Source: Acanthococcus lagerstroemiae
Taxonomy: Eukaryota > Arthropoda > Insecta > Hemiptera > Eriococcidae
Length of the DNA stretch: 64,000 nt
Reading direction: 5' to 3'
Assembly (NCBI GenBank): GCA_031841125.1
Contig: CM063107.1
Coordinates: 24,880,499 to 24,944,498, forward strand
The position numbers were made by a program, and so were the translations under genes. This document shows positions 46,517 through 58,439 of the stretch, one piece after another. Numbering within the stretch: the stretch's first letter is position 1; each line of letters begins with the position of its first letter. The notes under the pieces are model-generated. The model ran no database searches, was not told where the DNA came from, and was given only the letters and a program-made list of their open reading frames with translations.

Positions 46517-47651
46517 GCATTGATAAATTCGTTTGCGTTGTTCACTAACTCTGTCACATCCTTCGCAATCAACACCACGTCATCGGCAAATCTCAGGTTG
46601 TTTATAAATTCCCCATCTATTCTCAGCCCCGTCCCTTCCCATTTCATTTGCCGCATTGCTTCCTCTAGGACACAGTTAAACAGATTTGGTGACAATGGAT
46701 CTCCTTGTCTGACTCCCCTCTCAATATTGAAGTTTTCCTCACATTTGTCCAATTCTACATATGCTGAGGCACCGTCATAAACATTTTTAATTATATTTAT
46801 TTCTGTTTGTCTTATCCCCTGTGCCTTCAGCGCCTTCCAGAGATATCTGTGGTCTACCGAGTCGAAAGCCTTTGAGAAGTCTATTAAAAGAAAGTAAATA
46901 TCGAAATTGTATTCTTTTGCTTTTTCAATAATTTGGTTCAAAGTGAAGATTTGGTCTATCGTGGAGTGATTCCTTCTGAACCCGGCTTGCTCCCTTGGTT
47001 GGTGCCAATCGAGCTGCAGGTAGAGTCTATCTTTTAAAATTTTCATGAACAATTTTCCCAAATTTGAAGTAAGACTAATAGGCCTGTAGTTTTTAATTTC
47101 TTCTTTTTTCCCCTTTTTGAATAGCAAAATTATTTTTGCCTCCCTCCATTGTAATGGGGTGGTTTCCTCCTCCAGAATTCTGTTGAATAGTTTCGTTAAG
47201 ATAGGAATCAGTTCTTCCGCAAAAGACTTTAGGGTCCCATTGTCAATCCCATCTGGACCTACTGCTTTGTCCACTTTGCTCGAGTATATTGCTTTTCCCA
47301 CTTCAGCCTGAAGTATTTTTGGCATTTCGTTGGAGTTAACAACAACTCCCCCGTCCCCTTCCAACCCTTTCGTCCCCTCCTTTTTTTCCATATAGTTCTT
47401 TAAAGAAATCTGTGGCTGTTTTTATTATGCTTTTGCGGTCAGAAATCCTCTCTCCTTCTGCATTGCGTAAGCTAGGGATTAGTTTTCTATCTGTGAAAAG
47501 GGCTTTGTTTACTTTTTTCGTTGATTTACTTTCGGCCAAGATGCTCTCGATCTGTTTGCTATCGTAGTTCCTTACGTCTTTCCTTATCTCCGTCTTAACC
47601 CTTTTCCTCAGTACAAGCAGTTCGATCTTTTCCTTTACTGTCTTCTGGTCT
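46517..47651 (-). pseudogene. RTE linker and reverse transcriptase (copy 2)
   Basis: Minus strand from 47,651: KEKIELLVLRKRVKTEIRKD, SILAESKSTKKVNKALF, ATDFFKELYG, then a frameshift near 47,370 into the long open frame with KAVGPDGIDNGT, NYRPISLTSN, EQAGFRRNHSTIDQI, LLIDFSKAFDSVDH (motif A), ERGVRQGDPLSPNLFN (motif B) and LRFADDVVLIA (motif C). Catalytic Asp residues of motifs A and C are intact. The frame is cut at INACK by the P-like element and resumes at 44,393. Confidence 0.9.
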
Positions 47652-47655
47652 TTTC

Positions 47656-48361
47656 TCTCGAAGACTTGGAAGAAACTCTAAACAGTCATAAGGAATACTA
47701 CAACTTCCTAATGGGAGATTGGAATTTAATTATAGGGTCCCGGGAGGGGGGCCCAGAAAATATTGGAGAGTTTGGTCTTGGGGTTCGAAATTTGAATGGG
47801 GAAAAACTTTTGGACTTCTGTATGAGAAACAACCTTAAAGTGGCAAACACATTTTTCCGAAAAACTAAAAAACTGAAGTGGACTTGGCAATCCCCAGGGG
47901 GGAAATACAAAAACGAAATTGATCATATCTTAGTTAACGACATGCCAGTGGTAGAGAACGTGGCGGCTCTGCCGGGCTTCCGTTTTAGTTCGGATCATAG
48001 ACTTGGCAGAGCTGTGATAGGTTTCCCGAAGAGAGCCAAATATCACAATCACAGACCAAAGCCCCGGGGCGTTAAAATCATCCCACTCCATGCCTGGCAA
48101 GAAGCAAGAAAGGAGTTGAGAAAACGGCTGGAAAATACGAACAAGGTATGGCAAGAACACACGTTGCAGGAAGTATACAAAAAGCTTGTGGAAGGAATTC
48201 AGGAGGTTACAAACCAGTTTGGGAAACTCAGGCCGATGGTGCGAACAGATGACAAGCTGTCAAAGGACACCAAGATACTCATAGAAGAAAGGTTCTTCTT
48301 ATATAATGGAAGAAATGCTCTTCCAAAAAAGCGAGACCAGGAGGTATCAAGAATTTTCTAA
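47656..48361 (+). pseudogene. RTE endonuclease fragment, inverted (copy 2)
   Basis: Plus-strand open frame beginning EDLEETLNSHKEYYNFLMGD. It has the APE-type endonuclease landmarks GDWN, NEIDHILVN and FSSDHR, so the C-terminal catalytic Asp/Asn and the SDH His are kept. Linker sequence follows (RTDDKLSKDTKILIEERFF) and the frame ends at a TAA beside a small MITE. The N-terminal part, including the catalytic Glu region, is missing. Confidence 0.85.
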
Positions 48362-48446
48362 TTGAAGGGCTGCGTGGAAAAAGAGTCTTCGTCTCATAAG
48401 AAATACATTGATCGAAGGCCCTTTTTCCACGCAGCGCTTTAATTTT
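48360..48446. mobile_element. 87-bp palindromic MITE
   Basis: CTGCGTGGAAAAAG (48,370-48,383) is mirrored by CTTTTTCCACGCAG (48,421-48,434), with weaker pairing outward (AATT.AAG) and inward (TCTTCG). It sits exactly at the broken end of RTE copy 2. No coding capacity. Confidence 0.65.
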
Positions 48447-48562
48447 CAATGGAATGATATGAAACAAACTATCAGAATACAATCCATCAATGGCAGACTT
48501 TTTTTACCCCAGTAATGTTTTATTACGATCTACTACGAAAAACCATCCTGGAGGGATCACGT

Positions 48563-49415
48563 CTAAGAGAAATTAAGAAAAGAGATTGAGGCTCTTTGGG
48601 ATTGCCAAAGGAGGTGGTCGTTGTTTTGAAGCTGGCCGCACATTTGGCATCCTGCGTCGTCGCGTATGCCCCATCTGGTCAGGTTTGCCGCTGTATGAGT
48701 GCATCCGGTGCGCAGCCTATTCAGGGTGAGCAACGATGGATAGGGGAGATCATGTCCACTGATTAGGTCTTCAAGCGTGGGGTGTGGTCGATGTTTGTCC
48801 ATCTTGTCGCCCTAGAGGTCGAGGGGTCGTCTGTAAGGACCGATGTATTGTTGAGGAAACTCCTCCTGGATTTCAGTCTCGGCGTTGCTGCCACCTGGCT
48901 GAACATGATGTGGCAAGGGTCGCTTTCCTTCTTAGTCCTCTCCACATCCGCAGCCACTTCCCTTCTCACCTCCGGTGGAGCGATTCCACATATCCGTGGA
49001 AGGTACTTGAGACTAGTTGGTCTCAGGCAGTCGGATACGATCCGCATGGTGTTATTCAGGGCCACATCAACATTTTTAGCATGTACAGATCTATCCCATG
49101 CTGCGCATCCGTATTCCGCGGCAGAGTAACAAAACGCCAGAGCTGTAGTCCTCAGTGTGCTCGACTTGGCTCCCCACTTGGTTGATACGAGTTTTTTCAG
49201 GATACTATTTCTGGCTTTGACTTTCATCTTAGTATTTTTATAGTGCTTCTTAAAAGTAAGTTTCCTGTCAAGTGTGACGTCAAAGTACTTCGGATTTTCG
49301 CAATTTTCAACTTGTATTCCTCCCCAACTCAGCTTCAGCTTGCATCTCGTCTCAGCATTTTTCAGATGGAAACTGCACACCAGGAGCAGCCTACCCTTGG
49401 GAGGGGGTTCATGGT
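48563..49415 (-). pseudogene. Jockey-like LINE C-terminal fragment
   Basis: Minus strand from about 49,415: VCSFHLKNAETRCKLKLSWG, DVTLDRKLTFKKHYKNTK, VKARNSILKKLVSTKWGA, FCYSAAEYGCAAWDRS, CLRPTSLKYLPRICGIAPPE. A frameshift near 48,790 leads to TLEDLISGHDLP, LLTLNRLRTG and WGIRDDAGCQMCGQLQNNDH (zinc-knuckle-like end). This is the thumb and C-terminal region of a Jockey-type ORF2 that lacks the RT core. Upstream sequence (49,420 on) is unrelated G-rich material. Confidence 0.8.
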
Positions 49416-49810
49416 AGAGGAGGGAGCTTGAGGGAGGAAGGTCGCGCGGTGAAGGACGAAGAGTTGTGGTGGGGGAGGGCTCTCTATACACTAAACAGTA
49501 AAAGCCACTTCCTCCTTCCCCTCTGTGTGGATAAATTCCTAGTGGCCTCCCCTGTATCTTAATCCCACGTTTCACCAGAAGTACCATACTCCCGGGGGGG
49601 GGGGATCCTCAGTGGAGGTGGGAGCTCCTGGAGAGGGAGGACGGCCACGGTGAGGAAGGGCGTCGCGGTGGGCGATGAGGAGCATGGTGGGGGAAACTGA
49701 CTGTGATGGAGGAGGGTGCAACTGTGGTAGGGATTGGTAGAGGGTAGCCCAACCCAGGAGGGTCCTTGGTTTAGGAGAAAGCTCCTGGATGTTGTGGCGC
49801 CGTGCTGTTT
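49416..49810. repeat. G-rich low-complexity tract
   Basis: Purine-rich and GC-rich sequence with recurring GGAGGG, GGTGGGGGA and GAGCT words; Pro/Ser-rich open frames on the minus strand follow from that composition. A G-run of nine lies at about 49,595. No protein is supported. Confidence 0.45.
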
Positions 49811-50852
49811 TCATATAAATTCCATGGAAATTTTTTTATATAGGTAGGGTAAGATACACTTGTTCACTATGACGTCCTGGGCCGTATTTACATATAGGCA
49901 ACATAGACACGTGCTTAGGGCACTAGATTATGGGGAATACTGCAGAGGCCGGCACGAGCGAAGCGAGTGACGGCGGGGGTTGGGCCGCGAAGCCTCCTAG
50001 TTATTTATTAAAAAAAAAATCTAATAGCGAAGTATCGCAGCATTTGTTTGTGGGTCACTAATTCAGAGTTGCGGGTCAGAGTTTTGATCGGACCTTCATT
50101 TTTGGGCCTCAAAATGCTAGCCAAAACTGACTTGGTGTCAAATGTGTTTTTTACGGGAGAGGGAAAGAAGAAGAAGAAGGACTGCTCATTCTGAATAGTC
50201 CATGAAATTTTCGATCGGACCGGCGTTGAATCACAAAGTTTGAAGAAATTGAAAGGTTTTTCTAATTTAGGAAAAATAGACATTGAGACCCCGAAATCCA
50301 TAAGCGCAATAAGAAAGGGCGAAGGAGAACTCAGCACCTCAACTCAAATGTACTGAAAGCCCTATCTCCAATTAAATTTGAAAATTACGTATGAAAGGTG
50401 AAATGGTCAAAATAATGGAGTATGAATATTCGTGAGAAAAGCGAGTAAAACCAATTTTACCTGCATCCCCCATCTGCACTCTTGAAAAACTAGTTATACC
50501 TACACTGATATCCAAATCCTTTATGACCTTGAGCAGAGGAGCCCAAATCAAAAACGGATCAAATTAAAAAACAGAAAAGTAGAAATTGGTCTACACACGA
50601 GAGTTTTTTGCACTAAAAATAACGGTATGCCATTTTACAGGCCAAAAATTCCCCTACAACTGTAATGAGAATACAATTATTTGAAATCATGTTGGAATAA
50701 TAAGGGTGGCTGATAGAGCTACAAAACCGAATTTGATTTTAAATATAGTGCAGTCGTTTTCTTGCAATTAGACGGGAAGAAAACGACAGGCTTTTGTTAT
50801 GTACTCAAATGACCAGACTATGAAACAAATTCCTTTCTAATTTTCTTCCTAT

Positions 50853-50901
<49 letters not shown>

Positions 50902-51470
50902 ATATGAAATAAGCTATTCTTATACCGTATTGTCAACTAAGCCAGATCATTAAAAACAGAAACCGAATCGAATAAAACGTATTGTTTTAAGAAGTATACA
51001 TTTACAGCTCATGGCACTGTGTGAAACGGATTCATTATTACGTTGATTTGAAATAAAATGGTGTCCAGAAAGGTTAAACGTTGAGAAAAATTAAGTGAAG
51101 AGAAGAGCAGAAAAGAGACAATCATTCCCACGCAGACGGAGGCTGTTTATATGGCCGTAAAATATATGTTGAGATGAATATCGTACCACACGGAATGATG
51201 TGAAAAACCTTGCAGATAATAAAATACCTACTGCCTATTTTTGAGATGAAAAATACAAAACCGAAGACAAAAAAAAGGAAAGCAAATAAAAAATACAGGC
51301 GAATAGATCATTTGAAGAAAAAAACTTTTTGGGTAAAGAACTATTTGCTGAAAATTGTTTCAAGTTCGTAGACCTGAAGAAGAGGACAACGGTAAAAATG
51401 AGTTAAAACGTAATATGACATTTAATATTAGGTTTTAAGGGTCGGTGAGTTCATTTCTGGCAATAATAAA
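49811..51470. other. Intergenic stretch with a 44-bp A tract
   Basis: No gene recognised. A run of 44 adenines occupies 50,856-50,899. A minus-strand 109-codon frame at 50,008-50,337 has no recognisable features. Confidence 0.4.
50856..50899. repeat. Uninterrupted A44 tract
   Basis: Forty-four consecutive A residues. The sequence to its left shows no retroposed gene or SINE I can recognise, so it may be a grown mononucleotide repeat or the tail of an unrecognised retroposon. The length could also be affected by sequencing slippage. Confidence 0.8.
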
Positions 51471-53969
51471 ATATTCCAATGAAAAATCGGCAAATTTTTA
51501 GTTTAAAAAAAATATTTGTCAGCAAATTTTTCTTCTCCCCCCCCCCCAACTGAAAGTCAAATTTCGTTTCTGAAAATGGAGTACCCTGGACTCCTGTCAG
51601 AAACTAGTCACTCAAAAGCTGAAGGTTTCAAGCCGAGCATCGAAAGTTGTCTGAAAGGTTGAAACAACGCTGAAATGTGTAAGACATTTCGAAATTGTGA
51701 ACGTCTGTAGTAAACGTTGAATTTCGAATTTCAATGACTATTCTGTTTTCACTAAATTCTCTGTTTGACCTAGAGCCTGAAATTTGAGAAAGTTGAACAT
51801 TTTATTAAAATCTAAAAGTTGAAAGCAAAAGACTTTTATTTTCCAGTGTCGCAAGCTGAATCCGATAGCAAATGTTCTATTGTTTAATTTACGGGTTTTG
51901 GTCCTGGTGAATATAGGAGGGAAATTTAGTCTGGAACAAAAGTCAAAACTCTATGAGTTTTTTCCATACTTATCCGATCACAGATGGATCTTGGAGCTCA
52001 AGTTTACGGACTAGCCCTGCCAAAAGCCCTCAAAATGCTCGATACAATCCAAAACTCAGATAGTATTAGGAGTTTTCCGCACTAATCCATCCATCAGTGT
52101 TTGTGCGGAAATAGCCGAACCTCCCCTCCCCAACCGTAGAATGATCCTCTACTCCAAATACTTGCTCAAAATATACCAAAATCCCAACTCACCTCTTTCC
52201 AAAGACGGGATCAATGATCCACCTCAATCAAACTCCCCTAACATACGATCAATCATAGAACAAACCACAAACACTCACTTATCTCTCTCATCCCTACTAC
52301 CCATATACACAGACCCACCACCGTGGAAACTCATACCAGCAACTTTCCATCTGGAACTATCTTTACATTCCAAAAGATCAACATCCCCTCCACACTTTCA
52401 AATTCCCATTTGGCGAACTCCTCGAACAATACCCCGAGCATTTATCATGCTACACAGACGATTCCAAAAAGAAAAACCGCACAGATTGCTCATATTCCCT
52501 CAGGTCAAAAATCCAAGCTCACAGACAACCCAATTCAGCATCTGTTCACACCGCCAAACTCGCTGCAATTTCCTACTGCATTCAAGATTGACCTAATAAA
52601 ACCAATAAAGCAATTATTGCCACCGACTCACTATCGGCCCTCCAATCAATCAGCACAATGTTCTCTACACATCTATTAGTACAACGCATAGAACTCATAA
52701 TCCACGTACTTAACACATTAGGAAAATAGGATAGTATTCGTCTGTATCCCAGGCCATATCGGCATTGCACAAGCTGACTTAGTCGATGAAACCGCTCGAA
52801 CAGCAACATCCCGCCCTAAAGTAAAAAAGAACAACAATTAAACCATCCGAAGACCTTGCAATCACCTACCGATCAAAAATCCTTTCCTCTTGGCACCAAT
52901 CTTAGCACAAAGAATCCAACAACAAACTCCGTGCATTAAAAAAGAAACCGATCCCCTGGGTCACCTCCAACCGGAAATCACGATGCGAAGATACAGTAAA
53001 AGCAGGACTTAGAATAGTACATACTCTCCTCACTCACCTGCACCTCCTCAATCCATACATATTCCCCCGCAATGCCCTAAATGCTCCTCAAATGAACTCA
53101 CTGTCGAACATATACTTCACTGCCCTTCACTTAACTCTCACCACCAAAAACATCAACTACCACCAATAACGAAAAGTATGCTCCAAAACAACCCAATGAC
53201 AACAGATAAACTCATCTCCTTCCTCTACGACACAGACCTCTTTCCATTAATTTAACCATCCCCACCAGCCGAGCCGTATAGTCCTTGGTGCAGCTAGTGG
53301 TTCGTAAATAAACAAATAAAAAAAAATAATAATAAAAAATTAAAGGGAGCTTTTATGATTGAACAATATCCTCTCAATCATAAAACTCAATTCAACAGAA
53401 CAGAAAATTATTACTTACCGAAAGTATCTTCCATTTAAGAGTAAATAGTACCCTTGTGTTGTTGAGTCACCATCTGATTTGTGGCACGGGTTCCCCTAAT
53501 CAGATCGACCTGAGACTTTGTAGGTTTTTTAAATTTAATTTACCTAATTTAATTTTATTGGAACCAATTTAGGAGACGAATCAGCGGAAACTCAGAAAAA
53601 AGATCACCAAGAGTAAATAAGGAACACCTTAAGGGTAAAGGAAGTTGTGTGTTCCTCTCCAGTATTCCTACAATCTTTCTAGCTTACCATCCCAGACTAG
53701 GGTATGCTCATGTGCGAGAAATTGAGTGCTTGAAGATAAGGTTCCAATCTGCATTTGCAGAGACAAAACTATGGGGGGGGGGTGAAACCGTTGACAAATT
53801 TTGAAACTGTTCATTTGAATTTTCCATTTTCTAAGAAAATTTTTTTTTTTTCCAATTAAAAAATATTTTAGTTGAAAAATCGGCAAATTTTCAAATTTAA
53901 AGAAGATTCTGTCGGCAAATTTACCTTCTCCACCCCCTCCCCCAAACTGAAAGTCAAGTTTCGCCTCTG
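51471..53969 (+). mobile_element. Copy of the 3.1-kb DNA element family with nested LINE
   Basis: Matches 16,960-17,800 in two parts: 51,471-51,970 and 53,340-53,735 (with a 130-bp extra segment near 53,360-53,490). The interruption is a LINE fragment. The right end (53,758-53,969) is a MITE-like unit with CAGAGACAAAACT and AGTTTCGCCTCTG termini, the same unit that ends the copy at 19,932. The left terminus is not preserved. Confidence 0.7.
51975..53335 (+). pseudogene. Jockey-type LINE fragment with RNase H
   Basis: Broken plus-strand frames give VYGLALPKALKMLDTIQNSD, RRMILYSKYLLKIYQ, then an RNase H domain: CYTDDSKKKNR, SVHTAKLAAISYCIQD (Lys where the catalytic Glu is expected), ATDSLSALQSI and CIPGHIGIAQADLVDETAR. 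A CSSNELTVEHILHC zinc-knuckle-like end follows near 53,090-53,130. It finishes in an A-rich AATAAACAAATAAA-type tail (53,308-53,335), then the host element resumes. Many stops; no RT core. Confidence 0.8.
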
Positions 53970-55640
53970 GTCGCCGTTCTATTTCCTGTAAACAAATTCT
54001 TCGGCTCTACTTACTAGTTGGCAATGACAATAAGAACATACAATTTTAAAATGAAGTTGTTGTGGAAATTCTTCAAATTCGCTAATACGCCAGGAGAATA
54101 TCGACCAGCTCTTACTTCCATTAGACAGAGACACGTTAATTTATTTTTATGGAATTTCAGTACCTATTTGAGTACAGTAAATTCGTTTTTAGACTTCATT
54201 GAAAAACAACGTACACGAGGATTGTACTTATTTAAAATTGTTATTGGTACAGCTGTGAGCGAAAATGTTGTTTTCACATCATTGTGGCTGAATATATTCT
54301 TTAAGGCGTTTGTTTTTATTTTCTGCGACGGTTTTACTCGTCGTGGAAATTAAATTTAAATTTCACTGTCATAACGGTTTTTTTCTCTCTCTCTCTTTCG
54401 TTTTCAACAACCCTTAGATGGAAAATAAATAAACGCGACGAAGTCGAATTAGGTAATACAATTTTAAAAGCGAAATGTAGGTATGTACTGTGCATTTCTG
54501 CTCTCGTATTTTCGAGTCGATCCGCGAACGCGAATTACACGTGTTTTGTTATTGCTGGTAGTGCGTTCTCATTTATTCACATCATGTAGGGTTAAGATCA
54601 TTCGAGACACGATCGTATGTGATAATGATTCTTGCAGGTCTAAAAATCATTCGGGACACGATCTAGGTGACAGAGGTTCTTCTGTAGCCGAAGTACCCTT
54701 TTCTCATCGTCCCGAAATTGACTTCGCTAAAATTCAAATCCACTCGTGTACTCGTACTTTAAAATTTTTCCGGTGAAATATTATAAATTGACGAGCGCGT
54801 TGTAGACATACCTTCAATTCGAGTAGATAGTTTCGACTCGAATATACTTTTGTTTCTATCAAAACGTATAAAAAGTTTAATTTACCGTAAATCGTTTGTT
54901 TTAGATGTTATATGGAGAAGGAGTGGTCATTTTGACTAATCAATAGGACGGTTTCTTCTCCTACGCTGTTTAATTTTATGCGTGAATAAATTTTAATTTT
55001 CAAACATTTCTGTCCAAAATAGAGAATATAAAGGTGTGCCGTCGCATAAATTTAAGAGAGAAAAGTTTCTCATTCCTTTTTTATTTTAATTTTCTTTAAT
55101 ACATACAAACGACTCTCAGTGCTATACAATATGTTATTGTTGTTTACTAAGTACCTATTATGTTAACCCGTTCGTCGGCTCATATAGTCTTCGTTTGCTG
55201 GAGAAAGAGTAACACAGAGCATTGTATCTGGACTTCTCTGTATCTCCGAACGTATTCCTAAGTCAGCGATTCATTTCTACTGTATTTATCTTTTCTTTTA
55301 GTTTTAATGAATGAAGAAAGAAAGATTTAGAAAAAATTATTTCTTCTAATCATCTTCGTGTCAGGTGTTCGACTTCTTGAAGAACACGAACGTATGGGAA
55401 GATATGAAAGTGACATCTGGTTCAGTGCAGTCAGATTTACATGAAGTGCGCCCTGCGGGAAATTCTCCCTTTGGCAGAAAATTTGAGTCTAATTTTTCTG
55501 CAGAAATCGAGTTAGTTTCTTTCATGCGTCTTATATACTTTGTAGTCTAGGCAAATGCATAAAACTGTAAAAAAAAAACAAAAAAAAAAACCTGAAGCAA
55601 GCTCAAGTTTGACTAAAATTATTCGTGTGGTCCCTTTTTT
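53970..55640. other. Unassigned sequence, possibly host regulatory or untranslated
   Basis: No transposon recognised. A 111-codon frame at 54,018-54,353 opens MAMTIRTYNFKMKLLWKFF and is rich in Phe, Leu and Arg, but has no domain I know and no splice context I trust. From 54,480 on CpG is more frequent; CATTCGAGACACGATC and CATTCGGGACACGATC (near 54,600 and 54,647) form a short direct repeat. A 61-codon frame at 55,365-55,550 follows an acceptor-like TCAG but cannot be tied to other exons. Confidence 0.3.
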
Positions 55641-55689
55641 GAGTGTGTGTCAGATGGCGCTGTATGCACCGAATGCTCAGACCTTGTGG

Positions 55690-55905
55690 TCCATTGCTCT
55701 TTCCTCATGTTGCTGTTAAGGATCTGCTCAGTAACCTCACTTTCACAGCCACAGTGAAGATTTCACTAGGTTTTATCCCTTTGCCTTCAATGGGCTGCAT
55801 AATCCAGTCCAAAACTTCGTGCGTTCGTGCCTTGCTTCGGCTATTGCTGGGCATTGTGGGCTCGAACCCGGGACCTCCGGATTCCGACTCGGCCAACCAG
55901 AGCCC
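55690..55905 (-). repeat. tRNA-derived SINE, deleted copy
   Basis: Minus strand carries GGTTCGAGCCC (B-box) and GGCCGAGTC, but the segment between the A-box and the anticodon region is deleted relative to the copies at 1,054 and 12,640. The body (about 55,690-55,845) differs from those copies, so it may belong to a sister family sharing the head. Confidence 0.6.
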
Positions 55906-57100
55906 ACTAAAGAAGAAAGATACAAAGAAAACAAGAAAAACGAGAAAGTATTTTGGGGGATCCAAATCGACAACTTTGGCTGCGACCATTAATGGTTTAT
56001 TTTCAAATTACTCAAGACCGCAAAACGAAATCAATAGTCAGTGAATGCGTGCAACATCTCGTGAAAGCTCAATCAGCTCGCCCTGGCGAATGGGTTTAAA
56101 CTGAATTCTCAAATAAAGATTCGGACCAGTTCCGACGCCATAAAAGTCTCCAATAATAGGTACAAATCTCGGTGCTGTTTCTCCCCCACGCGAAGAACGA
56201 GAAAAAATTCAATTAATCAGGCGATACGGATCGCGCTTTTTTAATTAATTTGTCAAATTCAGAATTTTAATAGAATGATTGATTAAATGAATTTCTTATT
56301 CCATTCTATTTCTTATTATTAACTTTTAAAAAAATACAAACGTGTATAATTGGTTGACTTGTTTATTTTGAGCAACTGCCAGCGCAGAAGAGCGAACGAA
56401 GCGGCGAACGGGAGACAGAAAAGGAAAATTACGAATTAATTGTTTATTCAAATGAAGTTGCTTCGGGGCATATTTTGTACGTGCACTTTGAACTAAACCG
56501 TTCCAATTGGTTTTTATGTTTGTTTTATATAAATCCGAAAATCGAGCCTCGAGAAGCGAAATTCTGAATTAGACTTGGGATTAAATCGCTAAATCAGTAA
56601 TCAGAGAGCGAAAGGCTCTCGTTAGGTTTGTGATATCGATTAGAATCAAAGAAAATACGGTATCTGCATTTGCACACGGTCGAGGAAAGATTCGATGACT
56701 TCGGAACTTTTGTTAAGGAATATCTATCTTGAATTGCCGTTACAGAGGGTTTTCACGACCATACAGGACCATGGGGTGGTAGATTCCTTTCCGGGAGAGT
56801 AAGACTTTTCTTTGACAGGAAACCATTAGGCGAGAAAACACACGTCATGGTTTAGGTTCAAAATACAGCCTTCGCTTTTTGAATGAGAAAAACTTGGTTC
56901 GTTCTTTGAAAAAGAAGAGAGATAGGATTGATCCACTCTCTTCTTTGTATTTTTTCTTCCATTAAAGGAGAATTTGATTCCTTTCTTTGAAGAAAGAGTA
57001 AAAAATAGTTTCTTTTCATCCCATCACCCAAAGGTAGTAACGCCCAGAGGGGTAGTATAACCGTATGGTAATTTTTGTAAAATAATAATATGTAATCATA
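55906..57100. other. Intergenic stretch, nothing supported
   Basis: AT-rich with scattered CpG. No exon chain or repeat was recognised; purine-rich frames near 56,858-57,139 are not supported. Confidence 0.35.
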
Positions 57101-57105
57101 ACGAT

Positions 57106-57400
57106 GAGTGGCTGTGTAGTCAAGGAGTAACATGCCCACTTCACAATCCTTGCGTCTTGGGTTCGAGTCCGACCAACGCCGGAAAGCTAATAATATTCGA
57201 ATACCCCCACAACATCCAAGAGAACACAGCGACTACAGTACCAATCGAGGTAAAAACAGCGCGTCCTGTAACTCCCGCCAGTTCACACGAACAAGGCATT
57301 ACAATCGTAGAGCGTGTTACCACCAGATCAGAAAGGTTGGTATTGTGCGTTCACGTCGTTTACAGCTTACTCAAAGTCGTGAAACACGTGACTAGTAAGT
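57106..57400 (+). repeat. tRNA-derived SINE, second family
   Basis: Head on the plus strand: GGCTGTGTAGTCAAGGAGTA with an A-box-like core, and GGTTCGAGTCC (B-box) at about 57,159. The body continues through GAATACCCCCACAAC to a GTGAAACACGTGACTAG end near 57,394. Not a functional tRNA: the acceptor ends do not pair and the body extends beyond the head. Overlapping open frames here are not genes. Confidence 0.65.
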
Positions 57401-58439
57401 GAACTGCAGCTGCACACTCTTCAGCACAGAGAAGAAAAACTCTACAGGGTGGCCACTTTTCTTCAATTATAAATTTTCCTGACTTTTCCCTGATTTTTCC
57501 AGATCCACTTCTCAATTTTTTCTCAACCAATAAGCCTACTGGCTGGAAGTTCATTAATGAGTATTTTCACTTAATTTTTTTTTTCAATTTTCAATACCGC
57601 AGTTTTCTATAATAGGCAGTTAATAAAAATCTTTAAAAGAACTAAACAGACTCGCGGGTTATAGTATTGAGAATAGGCTGTCGTTAAATGTTGGGAAATG
57701 CACTTATACCACTCTCACCCGGAAGAAGCAATACACCAAATATGAGTACGCCATAATGGGGGAAAAAACTAACTAGATCAGACAAGATCAGAGATTTGGG
57801 CATTCTTTTGGACAGAGAGTTAACCTTTCACGATCATATTGAGAGTGCCATGTCTAGGGCGAAGAGAATGGCGTATTTCATTGTCAGGAACTCTGCAAAC
57901 TTCAAGAAAACTAGCACCCTGAAAATACTATATTTTTCTTTTATTAGATCACTTCTGGAATTTGGGGTTTTAATTTGGTTTCCACATACGGTTACGGTAA
58001 TTGAAAAAATAGAAAAAAATACAAAATAGATGTCTAAATACGTTTACTTTTAAGATTTTAAATACTACCCTGACCCCGAAAACATACCCTATGATGAACT
58101 TTTGGCCGGATATGAAATTGAATCTCTAAGGAAAAGAAGAGAAAAAAAACCGCGATAATGTTTCTATAATATGATCTCATCACGGTAATATTAACGATGA
58201 AAAACTGCTTCAAGAAATAAATATTTGGGCCCCAAAAACACAATCTAGATACAAAAAATACTTTTCCCTAAAAAATATCGCACGACTAAAATGGATTTCT
58301 CCCCATTAAACAACATTATAAAAACAGCAAATAATTTTTTGACAGAGTGTACTGGCGCTGATATTCATAGGGCGCCTAGATCGACGTTTAAGCGGCTAGT
58401 GGCGGGATGGGGAGCTCTAGGATAGCGGACATGCAGCAG

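Larger units (their letters stand above)
43574..48361 (-). mobile_element. RTE-type retrotransposon with 5' inversion (copy 2)
   Basis: Sense part on the minus strand runs from 47,651 down to a TAA-microsatellite 3' tail at 43,574-43,633; short tandem-repeat tails are usual for RTE elements. The upstream endonuclease part lies inverted on the plus strand at 47,656-48,361. Its distal end (ILIEERFF..NGRN) is the point that joins the RT linker (KEKIELLVLRKRVKTEIRKD), as twin priming predicts. A P-like transposon (44,402-46,508) splits the RT. Frameshifts near 47,370 and 44,155 disable the frame. Confidence 0.85.

Noticed and set aside
54018..54353. 111-codon plus-strand frame as a gene
   Set aside because: No recognised domain, no supporting splice sites, composition consistent with chance in this sequence.
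55365..55550. Possible internal exon following TCAG
   Set aside because: Ends in a stop without a donor and no upstream exon is identifiable.
57106..57175. Possible tRNA gene on the plus strand
   Set aside because: Head of a SINE: ends do not pair and a conserved-looking body follows.
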